From Candidatus Nomurabacteria bacterium (GTDB taxonomy: Bacteria > Patescibacteriota > Minisyncoccia > Phycocordibacterales > UBA9973), in the NCBI GenBank assembly GCA_943354205.1, contig CALRBJ010000013.1, forward strand, positions 1-13,768: DNA of 13,768 nucleotides, in the 5' to 3' direction. The stretch's first letter is position 1. The number at the start of each line of letters is the position of its first letter. The notes beneath the pieces were generated by a model, which was given only the letters and a program-made list of their open reading frames with translations, did no database searches and was not told the origin of the DNA. Both the position numbers and the translations under genes were made by a program. Shown here one piece after another: positions 12,930 through 13,768 of this stretch.

Positions 12930-13768
12930 ATGATTTCTGAACTCCAAAAAATACTGTTAGAAAACCGAGGTATTCATACCGATGAAGCAATAGATGTATT
13001 TTTGAATCCAAATTATGAGCGAGATATGCACGATCCGTTTCTTTTTGCCGATATGGGAAAAGCGTGTGAGCGGATTTTTTCTGCAGTACAAAACAATGAA
13101 AAGACAGTCATCTATAGCGATTATGATTGCGACGGCATTCCCGGCGCAGTAATACTCTATGATTTTTTTAAAAAGATTGGCTACGAGAATTTTTCAAATT
13201 ATATTCCGCATCGGCACGATGAGGGGTATGGTTTGCATTTAGAGGCGATAGATCAGTTTATAGAAGACGAAGTAAAACTTTTAATCACGATAGACTTAGG
13301 GATTTCGGCAGTAGAAGAAATAAAAAAAGCGGAAGAAGCTGGAATAAATGTGATTGTGTGTGATCACCATTTGGCAGGAGTAAAACTACCGGAAGCATTC
13401 GCCATCTTGAATCCCAAGACTTGTAATTATCCTGAAAAGATGTTGTGTGGCGCAGGAGTAGTATTCAAATTAGCTCAAGGACTAATGAAAAAATATGGAG
13501 AACATTTTAAAATAAATAATAGCTGGGAAAAGTGGCTTTTGGATATGGCTGGCTTGGCCACACTTTCCGATATGGTTCCGCTGACGGGCGAGAATAGGGC
13601 TATTGCGCATTTTGGTATAAAAGTTTTGCAAAAATCTCCGCGCCCGGGCTTGCAAAAACTTTTGTCGAAATTGAATATGGATCAGCGGTATTTAGTAGAA
13701 GATGATATTACTTTTATGATTACTCCGCGGTTAAATGCAGCGAGCCGGATGGATATTCCAGCGCGAGC
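12930..13768 (+). CDS. recJ: RecJ-family single-stranded DNA exonuclease, N-terminal part
   Basis: The frame is open from the ATG at 12930 to the window edge (279 whole codons), so the C-terminus is missing. It encodes a DHH-superfamily phosphoesterase of RecJ type, which degrades single-stranded DNA 5' to 3' in recombination and repair. Motif I is SDYDCDGIPGA (Asp64, 66 and 68 for metal binding). ITIDLGIS follows at about 125-132, and the DHH motif is at 145-147 (VIVCDHHLAG). LATLSDMVPLTGENR and ITPRLNAASRMD are typical RecJ segments; the last usually reads NAAGRM, so Gly is replaced by Ser here. The start is set by the extended -10 seven bases upstream. It is divergent from the HIT gene. 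Confidence 0.94.
   Translation, partial: MISELQKILLENRGIHTDEAIDVFLNPNYERDMHDPFLFADMGKACERIFSAVQNNEKTVIYSDYDCDGIPGAVILYDFFKKIGYENFSNYIPHRHDEGYGLHLEAIDQFIEDEVKLLITIDLGISAVEEIKKAEEAGINVIVCDHHLAGVKLPEAFAILNPKTCNYPEKMLCGAGVVFKLAQGLMKKYGEHFKINNSWEKWLLDMAGLATLSDMVPLTGENRAIAHFGIKVLQKSPRPGLQKLLSKLNMDQRYLVEDDITFMITPRLNAASRMDIPAR

Noticed and set aside
12897..12947. Longer HIT reading frame starting at the minus-strand ATG at 12947.
   Set aside because: The extra 17 codons span the extended -10 element and overlap the recJ start; the family signature begins right after the Met at 12896.

Overview
The window looks like a chromosomal piece of a Patescibacteria (Candidate Phyla Radiation) bacterium, probably Parcubacteria-like. 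This is inference from style. Genes are packed tightly, 1-nt TAATG overlaps join genes, Shine-Dalgarno sequences are absent, and a GspE/GspF-type pilus cluster with H-I-J-K-like pseudopilins sits next to a few core genes. Stops are TAA, TAG and TGA and no long gene has an in-frame TGA, so the standard bacterial code (table 11) applies rather than the TGA=Gly code of Gracilibacteria.

Layout. Positions 1-557 hold the 3' end of a glycine-rich surface protein, closed by a strong hairpin terminator. Positions 637-6947 are one type IV pilus/type II-like operon: assembly ATPase (pilB), platform protein (pilC), then four prepilin-like proteins resembling GspH/FimT, GspI/PilV, GspJ/PilW and an enlarged GspK/PilX. 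No major pilin, pilT, pilD or pilMNO is in the window. Positions 6984-10221 encode a large secreted protein (signal peptide, parallel beta-helix, SH3-like domain, lysozyme/SLT-like muralytic domain, beta tail). Four bases later comes a membrane-anchored protein resembling the lysozyme inhibitor LprI. Positions 10249-12484 hold tpiA and pgk, overlapping by one base, and a small membrane-anchored cysteine protein. A convergent terminator follows. A HIT-family gene runs leftward from 12896, and recJ runs rightward from 12930 off the end of the window.

Transcription signals give a consistent rule. An extended -10 element (TGnTATAAT, or TGCTACAAT once) lies 6 or 7 bases before the start codons of pilB, the muralytic gene, tpiA, the HIT gene and recJ. 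That predicts leaderless mRNAs starting at or next to the A of ATG. The rule also moves two start codons, to 6984 and 12896. The HIT and recJ promoters form a perfect inverted repeat with only two bases between the -10 elements.

The most novel-looking unit is the secreted beta-helix/SH3/muralytic protein paired with an LprI-like protein, directly behind a pilus cluster whose tip-type pilin carries an extra surface domain. One hypothesis is a cell-contact system: adhesion by the pilus, cell-wall cutting by the enzyme, and self-protection by the inhibitor-like partner. The domain calls come from motifs read by eye and the joint function is inference.
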